64,000 bases of DNA from NCBI GenBank assembly GCA_004431415.1, contig QPMI01000273.1:1-64000 (forward strand), written 5' to 3'. Every line of letters begins with the position of its first letter. Position 1 is the stretch's first letter. Of the stretch, positions 1-9,504 are shown piece after piece. The notes beneath the pieces were generated by a model that was not told the DNA's origin, made no database searches, and was given only the letters and a program-made list of their open reading frames with translations. Position numbers and translations under genes: made by a program. Origin of the DNA: Cyanophora paradoxa. Taxonomy: Eukaryota > Glaucocystophyceae > Cyanophorales > Cyanophoraceae.

Positions 1-1
1 A

Positions 2-184
2 TTGCAATTGAGTAAAGATATAGGTGGCTATGTTTACCATAGTGGTGAGCATGCAGAATTTATTCAAATCAATGACAGAAACCTGGTGATAAGGGAACTC
101 ACAGTTGAGTTTAAAGATTACTTTGGTGAACTGATTGATATGAATGGAATCGATAATTCGTTTCAGTTGGAGTTTATCGAATAA
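2..184 (+). CDS. C-terminal end of an unidentified virus-like protein (5' partial)
   Basis: Only the last 60 or so codons lie in the window; the frame is open to the left edge and the apparent start (TTG) is probably internal. The end carries alternating hydrophobic beta-strand-like segments and closes with IDMNGIDNSFQLEFIE. That kind of ending reminds me of the last strands of structural proteins in Polinton-like and related eukaryotic DNA viruses, but this is a weak impression. The stop overlaps the 3' end of the convergent phospholipase gene by 11 bp, as in compact viral genomes. Confidence 0.5.
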   Translation: MQLSKDIGGYVYHSGEHAEFIQINDRNLVIRELTVEFKDYFGELIDMNGIDNSFQLEFIE

Positions 185-1703
185 AGGCACCTTTGAAATC
201 AACTCTCATTGTGGGAGCATTCACATACACAAGGGGATAAATGCGAATATATTTGATTCTGAGAGAGAAACCTATGTAAAAAGCATCCTTGATGCTGAGA
301 GGAAATCCACTCAATAGAGCCATATCACCTGAGTTGTGAGCATTGTTGATGTTCTCACAGACATATATTTTGTTCTGCCCATCTGATCGAATAAAAGACC
401 AGTTGATCCCATCAGTGGATGTTGCCACATTGAAAATCTTAATAAAAGCATTGGTGTCCCCTGATCCATAGGCAATCACAGAAGAGAGTTCAAAAGTATA
501 TGGGAAAGCAACTTGAAGGTATTCAGTGGGGGTTTCCCATATCTGTTCAGGAGCATAGGCTCCAGCTTCCCAGCCAAATGCTGAAGGTCTAGCCATGAAA
601 GGCTCTTTACCTGTCACAGAGGATGAGGCAGTAAAGGCATCAAAAGGAGGTGATGTAGTGAGAGTGGATGAGATGTAAGCCTTTGTAGGGTTCTTTAGTT
701 CATAGTTTGCTACTAGTAGGCTGCAAAGCTTATTAATCATATCATTGTTTGCTGCTATGTAGGTTTCAGTAAATGCAAGCATATCTGGAATCTTTGTGGT
801 GTCATCCAGGGAGCTTACTATGTGATTTGGAAGTGGGACTGATAGCCTAAAGTATCTCCCATAATCCTGATCATAGTTGTAGGGTAACAACTCCTCCATT
901 TTATCAAGGGCAGAAAGCTCACTTGCAGCCATGAGCATGTTAATCAATGGGCTTCCATCTGTTGAGGCAATCCATGAGAGAATGCCCCAGCTGTTTACAG
1001 TCTCATAAGCATAACCCACATAATCAGACTCTAAATGTGGGTCTACCTCTCCACAAGAGATACTTATTACTATAATATCATCATCATCACTGTAAATTTT
1101 CTTTGCATGGCTGTAACCACACACACTGGGATTATTGTTTCCCGAAATGGCACCATCAATTAGACAGACATATACTGCCCTATTGAAATCAACAATGCTT
1201 ACAGGAGAGAAATATGTGGGAGCAGCAGAGGTAGCCCTAGCAGCAATCTTACAAGGCATAAAGTTGTAATTGTTATCATTTGTGATAAATATTGGTTTCA
1301 TATTCTGAGTATCAAAGGATGTGATCACAATGTCCTTTAGGGAATCCTGTATTAGTGATTCACCAGTAACTGAATTGATTGCAGTCTCCAAGGGTCCCAC
1401 ATCATACTTTGTATTAAAAAGGGCATTTTCGATTATATTTCGAGGATTTGCGAAAATCAAGGGCAGTTGAGTAAGGTAAATATTGTGTAAATCGTTTGCT
1501 GTCAGTTTAGGTTCACCTGGTCTATCAGGATGCCTTATATTCAAACCTATTGCAATGATCCCACCAGTGGAAGTTCCACTCACAAGATCCACAAGATCGA
1601 TTATTCTCCTGCCAGTTCGATTTTCGATTTCTTTTAGCAGCCTGGTTATGATAATGCCCCTTGCACCCCCGCCAGAAAGACTTAAAACGACCTTGAGAGG
1701 CAT
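174..1703 (-). CDS. Patatin-like phospholipase fused to a C-terminal discoidin (F5/8 type C) domain
   Basis: The 509-residue protein starts with a patatin fold: oxyanion-hole loop SGGGARG (residues 10-16), nucleophile elbow GTSTG with Ser45, and DGA with the dyad Asp183. Patatins hydrolyse acyl esters of phospholipids with a Ser-Asp dyad, and all key residues are present. Residues about 360-505 look like a discoidin/F5-8C domain: EYLQVAFPY, then the STDGINWSFI strand, then KYIRIYP and a closing MRVDFKG. Such domains bind glycans or lipids on surfaces, so the likely role (inference) is membrane attack or modification at a target surface. There is no signal peptide or membrane segment. It diverges from the fibre gene across about 43 bp and overlaps the partial gene at its 3' end. 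The catalytic domain is certain from motifs; the discoidin call is by pattern. Confidence 0.87.
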   Translation of the reverse strand: MPLKVVLSLSGGGARGIIITRLLKEIENRTGRRIIDLVDLVSGTSTGGIIAIGLNIRHPDRPGEPKLTANDLHNIYLTQLPLIFANPRNIIENALFNTKYDVGPLETAINSVTGESLIQDSLKDIVITSFDTQNMKPIFITNDNNYNFMPCKIAARATSAAPTYFSPVSIVDFNRAVYVCLIDGAISGNNNPSVCGYSHAKKIYSDDDDIIVISISCGEVDPHLESDYVGYAYETVNSWGILSWIASTDGSPLINMLMAASELSALDKMEELLPYNYDQDYGRYFRLSVPLPNHIVSSLDDTTKIPDMLAFTETYIAANNDMINKLCSLLVANYELKNPTKAYISSTLTTSPPFDAFTASSSVTGKEPFMARPSAFGWEAGAYAPEQIWETPTEYLQVAFPYTFELSSVIAYGSGDTNAFIKIFNVATSTDGINWSFIRSDGQNKIYVCENINNAHNSGDMALLSGFPLSIKDAFYIGFSLRIKYIRIYPLVYVNAPTMRVDFKGAFIR

Positions 1704-1746
1704 CTTTTACTTATCAGGAATTTTATAAATCCATATAGTAAAAGCC

Positions 1747-2342
1747 ATGAGCTTCAATTACCCACCAATCTAGAAACCATTCAAGATGATAATGCAAGCA
1801 GCACCAAGCATGTGAACTTTGATAATATTAAAGTAAAGGGTTCAGTTTCAATTGACCACAGCTCTGATAATTCATCAAAGACTCAATCAAGGGAGCATGC
1901 TTTATCTGTGAATCAAACCGATCCAGATAAAGAGGAGGTCAGTGTTGCTTTTAGTTTGGGTAATGTGAAAGCAAACCAAGTGGCAGAGATCAAAGCAACA
2001 AGAAGGAGACCTAGGAAACTAAAAACCAGTGGCACTCACCCAGATATACCTTCCAGGTTCGATAGTGGTCGATTGATTTTCAATGTTCAAGATGAGCAGG
2101 GCAAACAGAACACAGCTTTGCGAATTTACAATGAGGGCAGCACTGCAAAAGCTGAGGTCCCCCAAGTATTGCAAGTGGGTCCCATTGCCAACACAAATCA
2201 GGTCTCCTACACAAATGATGTATACCCAAGGATATTACATATGACTTTGCGAGGAATGAGCCTTTTGGGTTTTTTACTCCAAAAGATGTCCATCAAAAAA
2301 AGCCATCAATTACAATCAACAGTAGCCCCAGTCAACCAGTAG
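1747..2342 (+). CDS. Tail-fibre-like protein, N-terminal fragment (broken gene, part 1 of 3)
   Basis: An ATG at 1747 opens a frame that stops at TAG 1771-1773, while the frame open from there to 2342 has no ATG near its start (first usable codon GTG 1812). The two frames join if one base is missing in the CCC run at 1761-1763. The long frame encodes a hydrophilic Ser/Lys/Asp-rich protein, then loses sense after about 2228, where the adjoining frame takes over; the last 35 or so codons here (to 2342) therefore look like a shadow. I read it as the N-terminus of the large fibre protein that continues through the next two ORFs to 5025. No domain is recognised. Either the gene is decaying or the assembly lacks single bases. 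Confidence 0.6.
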
Positions 2343-3232
2343 CAATCCATTTACACCCTGATTTAGTCGAAATGGATAGGCACCTTTTGCCTTTGTATAG
2401 CAATGTGAAAGACCTTGGAATTCGAACCAGGCAATGGCGAAATATCCATGGCAGCAATGTGTATGCAAATGGGGAGAAACTTGTGAGTGAGAAAACTCTA
2501 AGGGAAATAATCGAGCATTATGGTCCCAATGGACCAACAGTCCCATTCCCTATTCCATTTCCAAATGGACCTCCCGATTTAACACCAAAGAGACAGCCTG
2601 GAAGAGAATACACAGCAACTGAAGATGTAGCCTTTGGGCAGCATATTGTTAGTTGGGAGCAAGTTCGCAATAAACCTATAATTGAACCCAGAAAGCAAAT
2701 AGATGAGCAGTATTTACCTCCTGAAGTCGATATATTAGAGCTTGATGAATATCAATTCGTTCCAGATGAGGAAGAATATTTACCAGATGGTTTTGACCCA
2801 CAAGAATATGAATATGATCAGTTTGATCCCAATGAGGAGGAGATACTACCAGATGGCTTAGATCCACAAGAGTTTGAGTATGAGCAGAACTATGAACCTG
2901 ATGAGGAGTATTTGCCAGATGGGCATGATCCACCAGTTGTTGATTATGAGCAACCTTATGAACCCCATGAGGAATTATTACCAGATGGATTTCGACCTGA
3001 GATCTGGGAGTTCTTTCCTGATTATGAACAAATTAATAATAAACCTGCAAAGTATCCCCCAGAGGATCACAATCATGATTGGGATGAGATCTTAGGCAAA
3101 CCTCAAAGTATCCACCAGAGGATCACAGGCATGATTGGGGAGAAATTGATGGGATACCTACTGAGTTCCCACCAAGCAAACATGAACATACTTGGGATGA
3201 GATCAATGACCAACCAGAATTCGCAAAGGTAG
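2226..3232 (+). CDS. Tail-fibre-like protein, middle fragment with acidic repeats (part 2 of 3)
   Basis: The frame is open from about 2226, well before its first ATG at 2372, and continues the preceding fragment if one base is missing in the CCC run at 2225-2227. The middle contains four to five degenerate repeats of roughly 22 residues built on E-E-Y-L-P-D-G-x-D-P followed by E-Y-E-Q, giving a very acidic, Pro/Tyr-rich rod (2731-3000). After that come two copies of a K-Y-P-P-E-D-H-x-H-D-W module; the second is in the next frame, which marks another break at the AAA run 3105-3107. The final 40 codons (to 3232) are therefore probably out of frame. The function is inferred only from its continuity with the fibre repeat region downstream. 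Confidence 0.65.
2731..3000 (+). repeat. Degenerate acidic amino-acid repeats (YLPDG module)
   Basis: About four tandem copies of a module near 66 bp long encode (D/E)EEYLPDG-x-DP-x-x-x-EYEQ. DNA identity between copies is moderate, so the repeats are old or under protein-level selection. They lie in the middle of the fibre-like gene and would form an extended acidic stalk. Confidence 0.7.
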
Positions 3233-5025
3233 AGCCTCTTGATAACTTGGGGGTTTCTCTTTATCAGACTTGTAATGTCCCAGAAAGAATCTTTTTGAAT
3301 GAACACTATGTACATGTGAATGGGACACTTGCAAATTCAGCTATGAGAGGACCACTTCATATTAGGACATTACCAGGCTCTTTTGAAACCCCACCACCAC
3401 CAGGAGCAACCATACCAAATATCTTTGTGTCAAAATACATGGAGGCTGACATCCCCACAGATACATTCAGAGTCCCAACAGACCCAGCAACCTACCAAAA
3501 TTACAACTCTGCTATACAGGTTCATGTAGCAGATGTAAGCAGCTTAGATGGCTCAAGACCAATGATAGTTTTCAGTCGAGATAAGTATTCCTACATTCCC
3601 ATAGTGGGAACTGCAAATGATAATTATGGAAGGGCAGAGCTTGCATGGATTAAAACAGATTATGGTGGGGTTCTGGAAGCCAATCAAAGAATGGCTGCAA
3701 AAAACATACACAATGAGAGCATTTCGAGAGTAGTCACAGAGGATTACCTTCAAGCTCAGAACTACATAGATGAAACAGAACTAAATACAATCATTGCAGG
3801 TATAGGTATTGGTGTTACAGGCAATTACCTCCCTCTCACAGGTGGGACTATTGATGGAACAGTAACAGCATGTAACTTCTTTGTCCATACTGAAAGCAAT
3901 CAAACCTTTCCTGTGGTTCATCCAGGAGGTGAGTATGAGATACCTGATGATCCAGCTATTATGCCCATTAAGATTGATCTCCCTTCTGATTATGTAGGAA
4001 GGGGTGAACTAAAGACCATCTCTTTCACAGGAGATTATAATGATCTCATAAATAAACCCACTGCTGCAAATCTGCATCCTGTTGCATTTTCGGGTAGTTT
4101 CCTTGATCTAAATAATAGATCACACACCCACACAAAGGCAGAAATCACAGATTTTGCACACACTCACACCAAATCACAAATTACAGATTTTGCACACTTC
4201 CACACAAGAGCAGATATCACAAATTTCGCCCACACTCATGTTAAATCTGAGATCTTAGATCTCGGAAATGTTGCATATGTGGGTCACACCCATACCAAGG
4301 CAGAGATTACAGATCTTGGAAATGTTGCATATGTTGGTCACACCCACACTAAGGCAGAGATTACAGATTTTGCACACACTCATGATTGGAATACAGATAT
4401 TTATAACAAACCAGCGATTTTCTCGGGCAACTACAATGATCTGACCAATAAACCCACCCTTGATCCCTTTACAGCAAATAATATCACTGCAAATGCAAAC
4501 CTTCTTATTGGATCAGGTTACTTTCTCGATTATGACCCATATATTATGCCTGATCCTCCTGTTATTTGGAATTTCCACAACTCTACCCTTTCTACTAACT
4601 CTATATCTTACTATCAGGATAAAACACTCCTTGTTCGTGGTAATGCATATGCAAGAGAAATGTGGGTCATGGATCCTCGGGACAATTCAAAGGTTACTAA
4701 GCTGGCTCCTCAATACATGCTTGATAACCTGATTAGAAAAGGGAGACATGAAATGACAATTGCAAATCCTCAAATTGGGGGCAGTTCAGCAAGGCAAAAC
4801 CATACCATTACATTAAATTGGAGTCCTGCCTTTGCATCTGCTCCATCTGTTGTTGTAACATTGCAGGGACTACCTGCAACAAATGTGGAAATCGATTATA
4901 AAATAGGAATATCAAGCAACTCAACAACCTCTACCACAATCAATCTTGTTATTTGGGCAGCAGGATGGGTAACCATTCAACCACAGTGGCTTCAAATTGC
5001 AATTCATTGGATAGCAACAGCATAA
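3108..5025 (+). CDS. Tail-fibre-like protein, C-terminal part with HxH repeats (part 3 of 3)
   Basis: The frame is open from about 3108, although its first start-like codon is the GTG-type at 3247; the upstream codons match the K-Y-P-P-E-D-H module of the preceding fragment, so this is the same gene after a one-base shift. The centre (4117-4386) is a run of 11- to 19-residue repeats of the form HTHTKAEITDFAH. HxH-rich repeats like these occur in phage fibres; in T4 gp37 such histidines coordinate iron between three chains, so a trimeric needle is a reasonable inference. Two N-D-L-x-N-K-P modules (as in YNDLTNKPTL) are also typical of phage and algal-virus fibres. The C-terminal 100 residues look like a beta-rich tip domain. 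The stop is 25 nt before the next gene. Expected role: host attachment. Confidence 0.75.
4117..4386 (+). repeat. HTHTKAEITDF fibre repeats
   Basis: Six tandem variants of H-T-H-x-K-x-E-I-x-D-F/L occur here. Two copies carry an extra GNVAYVG insert that is nearly identical in DNA, which points to recent local duplication. The period and the alternating HxH pattern fit a triple-stranded beta-helical fibre shaft. Confidence 0.8.
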
Positions 5026-5050
5026 TTAAGATTCTCACACTATTACAAAG

Positions 5051-6117
5051 ATGACCTCTCTATTAGAAATCCCAAATTATGAACTTGCAGCCAAATCACT
5101 CCATAGCACCTCTCATGGAGTAGTTGATTCAACACCTGGGTATATTTGCACTGAAACTTCAAGTAATACCTCTTTCACAGAGAATAATATACTCAGAGTC
5201 AAAGAGATTAGATGTGATCGAAATGGAGGCAAGATTAGAACCACAGGCATTATAATCTCGAATAAAAATCAAGTCCAATCAGGTCAGGTAGTCCCGGATT
5301 CAGCAATATATGATAATGTGGGTGGAGTCACCACAGCACAGATAGTGACTTTTGGGAACACAAGCAATAATTCCGCTCTTGTAGTCAAGAGTGGAGGAGC
5401 CTACATTGGAGATGGAGCAAATGTAGCAGGAACTGTCACAGCAAATCAACTATCTGTGAGTGGGACAAGTAGTTTTGGCGGGTTTATGAACTTCAATGGT
5501 GGGCTTTCAGGAAATATTCAGTATGGAACACTCACACTTTCTACAAGAATAAACACACCTGAGATTGATAACATGAGTGACATGGTCATAAATTACAAGA
5601 GGAATGGGGATACCATTCTTTCTCTTCAAAAAACTATTCAGACAGATAACACAACTGTTCAACATCTCACACTTCCGACAAGCAAATATCTCAAATTAAG
5701 TAGCCATCCTCGTTTCTTTGCAACAAAACAGCAACCAAATGGGTCAATAACTGCAACAATTTCCTCAATAAATATATATCCAACAACAGGAGTCATAGTG
5801 AACCAAGGAAATCATTTCGATCCTGCGACAGGGCTTTTTACTGCCCTGTTACAGGAAACTATCTTGTCACATTTAGTGGATCCTGTTATTGGACTGGAAG
5901 AACAACTAATATTGTTACATTTTTACAGAAAAACGGAAGCTCATCTGGAATTGAAGTTAATACTAATTATGCATCTGCATATGCAAACAATGGGTTCGAA
6001 ATTATTGTAGACCTTCAAGCCAATGATTCCATCAGAATATCATATAATAGCAGTGGTGGAGGTTCTATATATTATAATATCAGATGGTTCTTTGGATGTA
6101 TGCTTGTCCATTCATAA
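5051..6117 (+). CDS. Structural/receptor-binding-like protein paralogue 1 with C1q-like C-terminus (frameshifted)
   Basis: First of four tandem paralogues. The N-terminal half has the shared core ILRVKEIRCDRNGG, then an I-x-T-T-G-x-I-x-x-S-N-K-N-Q strand and the signature SGGAYIGDG. The annotated frame runs to a stop at 6010, but after about 5843 the sense frame changes: the +1 frame continues with a C1q/TNF-like jelly-roll pattern ending in a F-x-G strand and stops at 6117, exactly 22 nt before the next gene. A missing base in the CCC run 5844-5846 would explain this. Compare paralogue 2, which keeps the same C-terminal domain in one frame. Likely a trimeric surface protein; no enzyme motif. 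Confidence 0.72.
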
Positions 6118-6139
6118 TATTGTCTACATAATATAAAGA

Positions 6140-7159
6140 ATGTCTACACAAATAGCAGTTCCTGTTTTCTGTTATGCTGCCCCGAAATTACATCAACTCA
6201 ATCACACAGTAACAGATGCAACCCCTGGGTTTATTTGCACTGAAACAACAGGAGCCGATTCGTTTTCTCAAAACTCTGTGATCAGATGCAAAGAAATTCG
6301 ATGTGATCGCAATGGGGGCAAGGTGAGAACCACAGGTTTAATAGTTTCAAACAAGAACCAAGTTCAATCAGGTCAGATTGTTTCCGATTCATCAATATAT
6401 GATGATGTTGGAGGGGTCACCACACCCAAAATAGTAACCTTTGACAATACAATTAATAACTCTGCTCTTGTTGTGAGAAGTGGAGGAGCTTACATTGGAG
6501 ATGGGGCAAGAGTTGATGGAACTCTTACAGCAAACCAGGTGAGTATTACAGGAACAAGCACCTTTACAGGATTGGTAACAGCTAATGCTGGTATTTCACT
6601 ACCAATTGCCTCACAGGCTACAATCACAGCAACAAACAAGGTTGTTACACCAGAAATCGATACAGGAGCCAATGTAGACCTTCTCCTGAAACGAAATAGT
6701 TACACTGTTGTTACTCTGGAAGCGAATAGTTTGACAGTTAATACAGGGTGTTATCTCAAAACATCACATCCACGATTTTCAGTTCAACTTGGCTACAACC
6801 ACACTGCTACAACTTCTGCTGATCTACTAAACTGGGCAACAGTTCGAGTAAACAATACCAATTCATTCAGCACATCAACTGGAAGGTTCACAGCACCTGT
6901 TGCAGGACACTATCGATTTTCAGTATTCACTTCTTCAACCACAACTTCTGCTATTGAATTGTTTCTCAGGGTAAACAATGCAGATCCAGGGGGATTGAGC
7001 ATTTCCCAAGTTCACAATCTGTCAACAACAAATAAAGCGCTGTGTTTCTCTTGCATTCTCAATCTTGCCCAAAACGAATATGTGACACTTGTTACAAATT
7101 CAGTCGGTTCCTATGCAAGTCAAACAGCCTTCTCAGGTGAATTAATAAGCATCGTTTAA
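6140..7159 (+). CDS. Structural/receptor-binding-like protein paralogue 2 with C1q-like C-terminus
   Basis: An intact 339-residue protein closely related to the preceding gene: the same N-terminal core (VIRCKEIRCDRNGGKVRTTG), the same V-x-S-G-G-A-Y-I-G-D-G motif, and a C-terminal domain with the TGRFTAPVAGHYRFSV signature strand of C1q/TNF-like jelly rolls and a terminal A-F-S-G-E-L strand. C1q-like folds are trimeric and often bind ligands, so this is probably a spike or fibre head. The start ATG lies 22 nt after the stop of paralogue 1 and is preceded by an A/T-rich stretch (ATAATATAAAG) that could serve as a late promoter. There is no signal peptide and no intron. Confidence 0.8.
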   Translation: MSTQIAVPVFCYAAPKLHQLNHTVTDATPGFICTETTGADSFSQNSVIRCKEIRCDRNGGKVRTTGLIVSNKNQVQSGQIVSDSSIYDDVGGVTTPKIVTFDNTINNSALVVRSGGAYIGDGARVDGTLTANQVSITGTSTFTGLVTANAGISLPIASQATITATNKVVTPEIDTGANVDLLLKRNSYTVVTLEANSLTVNTGCYLKTSHPRFSVQLGYNHTATTSADLLNWATVRVNNTNSFSTSTGRFTAPVAGHYRFSVFTSSTTTSAIELFLRVNNADPGGLSISQVHNLSTTNKALCFSCILNLAQNEYVTLVTNSVGSYASQTAFSGELISIV

Positions 7160-7181
7160 TTTTCTTATGGTAGTTTAGGAA

Positions 7182-7448
7182 ATGTCGAATATTTACCAAG
7201 TGGTTCTATCTGATATTGAGAAGTTGGGAATGGAATTTTGTGCTGCTTCTGTTCAAGATTGGATCGATAATGCAGCCCATAACAGGGCAAGAATCGCAAT
7301 TGATGAGATTGTTCAGAAAGAGATCCACTCTTGCATCTCAGGTGGAGTTCAAATACCAACCTCAAAGGAAGCAATTGTGTTACAGGCATTCCGAAGGGGA
7401 ACTGTGAAAAAAGCGATCGAGTATAATATTGTCACAGAAGAACAATGA
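7182..7448 (+). CDS. Small helical protein of unknown function (88 aa)
   Basis: I do not recognise this protein. It is predicted by eye to be mostly helical, with a conserved-looking centre I-A-I-D-E-I-V-Q-K-E and a basic C-terminal stretch QAFRRGTVKKA. It begins 22 nt after paralogue 2 and lies between two pairs of structural paralogues, so it could be an accessory virion or assembly protein. Codon use and AT content match its neighbours. Confidence 0.6.
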   Translation: MSNIYQVVLSDIEKLGMEFCAASVQDWIDNAAHNRARIAIDEIVQKEIHSCISGGVQIPTSKEAIVLQAFRRGTVKKAIEYNIVTEEQ

Positions 7449-7483
7449 ACATTATTTTTCTTTCCTTCTTAGTAAAAGAAGCA

Positions 7484-8329
7484 ATGGGTGAATATAATCG
7501 AGTTCAACTGCCTATATATTCCCTTGGATCCCCTGCAATGCATTTTCGCCAGCATGAAGTAAATGATGAGGTTCGTGGTTTAGAATCCACAGAGAGACCC
7601 AATTCCAATGGCAACTCCTTTGATAAAAATTCGATTATTCGAGTTAAAGAGCTGAGAGCTGATAAGAATTCTGGTGTGGTTAAAACAACTCGACTTCTTG
7701 TCACAAATGCTAACTTCTTTCAGCCTACTAATGGAGGTCCTGATGCTTACAGTGTTGATCTGAAAGCCCTTGATTTCGATAAGAATTCTGCTGCTGTCAC
7801 TGTGAGATCAGGTGGGGCTTTTATTGGTGGTGGCTGCAGAGTTTCAGGTCAGCTTTCATCCTCAATTTCGTATAATGATGTCCCAGATACTCTTGAACAG
7901 AATGTTGAAGACCCCCAACGAATTCGATTATATATACCAGTTGCACAACAGCCACTTATTCAATTTTACCAAGGTTATACTGTCACACTTGAAAACTCTG
8001 AATTGATTGAAGGAACCAAAAGAGTAATGAGAGGGCTGGTCATTCCTTCTGCAATGCTTTCTTTATGTAGAGCCAACAATAACCAGCCAGGTCACAGATA
8101 CAATTTCAGTGTTCAAGGATATGATCATTTCGGCACAGGGTTCTGTGTTTATAATAACAATTTCACCTATGATCTGTTTGTTACAGATATTGGAAAATAT
8201 ACAATTACAGTCATGGGTATCAGAACAGATATAGCTGCTGTCTCAGCTCTTAGAGGTGTTACTCCTGATACTCTTTCTCAAACAGGGTTTTACCAAGAGC
8301 CAGATGTAATTGATGACCCAACCCCATAA
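7484..8329 (+). CDS. Structural protein paralogue 3 (distinct C-terminal domain)
   Basis: I chose the ATG at 7484 over the upstream ATG at 7445, because 7445 overlaps the previous gene and the paralogues start at the equivalent place. The 281-residue protein shares the family core (IIRVKELRADKNSG, then V-V-K-T-T-R-L-L-V-T-N-A-N-F and VRSGGAFIGGG) with the other three, but its C-terminal 150 residues are of a different type from paralogues 1 and 2 and match paralogue 4 (a V-I-P-S-A-M-L-S-L-C segment, then Y-D-H-F-G-T-G, then RTDIAA). The family thus has two heads on one shared base domain, as seen in modular phage receptor-binding proteins. Confidence 0.78.
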   Translation: MGEYNRVQLPIYSLGSPAMHFRQHEVNDEVRGLESTERPNSNGNSFDKNSIIRVKELRADKNSGVVKTTRLLVTNANFFQPTNGGPDAYSVDLKALDFDKNSAAVTVRSGGAFIGGGCRVSGQLSSSISYNDVPDTLEQNVEDPQRIRLYIPVAQQPLIQFYQGYTVTLENSELIEGTKRVMRGLVIPSAMLSLCRANNNQPGHRYNFSVQGYDHFGTGFCVYNNNFTYDLFVTDIGKYTITVMGIRTDIAAVSALRGVTPDTLSQTGFYQEPDVIDDPTP

Positions 8330-8352
8330 AAGATATATCCCTTTAATGTAAA

Positions 8353-9186
8353 ATGGCTGAGCAACCCCCACTTGAACGAATTATTACACCACAGCTATCA
8401 TTAGCTGCCCCAGCAAACCATGTTCTACAGCATGCTACCTTTGATGATGTAGAGGGTCTCCAATCAACAGAGGTCCAACCTACAATGAACACCTTTGGTT
8501 CCACCCATAAACTGAGATTACAGGAACTCAGATGTGATAAAAATAATGGAATAGTTAAGACAACTAAGCTACTTGTCACAAATGCAAACTTCTCTGCTCA
8601 TTATGGAGACCCAGATAGTTATGGAGATCCTCTTTCTACTTATTCTTTTGAATCTAGGTCGGGAGCTATTAACTGCAAATCGGGAGGAGCTTATATTGGT
8701 GATGGTCTTAGGGTTGGTGGGGCTGTTGGAGCGCCTTTATTTGTGAATGATCAACCCAATCCCATTGATCCCAATACAAGAATTCGAACCTATGTCCCCA
8801 GCATGAATGCCCCCTATATTATTAAGATATTCCCAATTGTGGTAAATGAACAGACAGCAGTAGTAGACTCTCTTGTTGAAATTGGTGACCACTACAAGGT
8901 AGTTGTGGATATCCCACCAGATGTTTATGCTCTTTGTCAAGTAGAGGGTGGAACTCCTAATTTTGCTGTTGTGATCACCCCATATGATAATTTCGGAATT
9001 GGTTATCATGGAGTCAATTTTTGTTTGGAAGATTATCAGTTCCTGGTTAGAGCCACCAAGTTTGGTATCTACAAATGTGTATTATATGCTGAGAGAACCG
9101 ATTTTATCGCAAAGCAGAATACCTATGCTGAGTATTATGGCACAAATCGATATTTCCCCATTTTTGGGCAGGATACTGCTCCATAA
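8353..9186 (+). CDS. Structural protein paralogue 4
   Basis: This intact 277-residue protein carries the shared base-domain motifs (LRLQELRCDKNNG, VKTTKLLVTNANF, SGGAYIGDGLRVGG) and the same second-type head as paralogue 3 (Y-D-N-F-G-I-G, then RTDFIAKQ). It starts 23 nt after the stop of paralogue 3 behind an A/T-rich gap (TTTAATGTAAA). It has no enzymatic motif, signal peptide or membrane segment. Role inferred: minor structural or attachment protein acting with the fibre and the other paralogues. Confidence 0.78.
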   Translation: MAEQPPLERIITPQLSLAAPANHVLQHATFDDVEGLQSTEVQPTMNTFGSTHKLRLQELRCDKNNGIVKTTKLLVTNANFSAHYGDPDSYGDPLSTYSFESRSGAINCKSGGAYIGDGLRVGGAVGAPLFVNDQPNPIDPNTRIRTYVPSMNAPYIIKIFPIVVNEQTAVVDSLVEIGDHYKVVVDIPPDVYALCQVEGGTPNFAVVITPYDNFGIGYHGVNFCLEDYQFLVRATKFGIYKCVLYAERTDFIAKQNTYAEYYGTNRYFPIFGQDTAP

Positions 9187-9208
9187 GAATATTGGTTATA
9201 TATAGAGT

Positions 9209-9481
9209 ATGGATACTAAAACAAAAAAGTTTATTGATGCTGCTATGACAGTTCATGGTAAAGATAAATTCGATTACAGTGAGACACATTACATCAAAGC
9301 TCAAGAGAAAGTATCTGTTAGATGTTTGCAATGTAACAAGGTGATCCTAACATATCCCTTTAATCATGTGAAGGGATCAGGGTGTAGGGACTGTAACAAA
9401 AGAAAGAGTCAAGCACACAGGAAAAGAGCTACTTCATCAATCAGAGTAGAGTATAGGGATATTTGCATTAGGTTTGACTAG
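9209..9481 (+). CDS. Zinc-ribbon protein resembling the DUF723-type domain
   Basis: The 90-residue protein opens with a KFIDAAMTVHGKDKFDYSET segment and then a treble-cleft/zinc-ribbon pair, C-x2-C (residues 39-42) and C-x2-C (about 59-62), with the connecting F-N-H-V-K-G-S-G-C. This arrangement (F-x-x-A-x-x-x-H-G-x-x-Y/F-D-Y-S followed by two CxxC knuckles) is the pattern of the small DNA-associated domain often found attached to homing or GIY-YIG/Vsr-like nucleases in phages and giant viruses. No nuclease domain is present here, only a basic tail, so it may be a stand-alone DNA-binding remnant. Confidence 0.68.
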   Translation: MDTKTKKFIDAAMTVHGKDKFDYSETHYIKAQEKVSVRCLQCNKVILTYPFNHVKGSGCRDCNKRKSQAHRKRATSSIRVEYRDICIRFD

Positions 9482-9504
9482 TTAATTTTTCTAAGGTATT
9501 CTTA

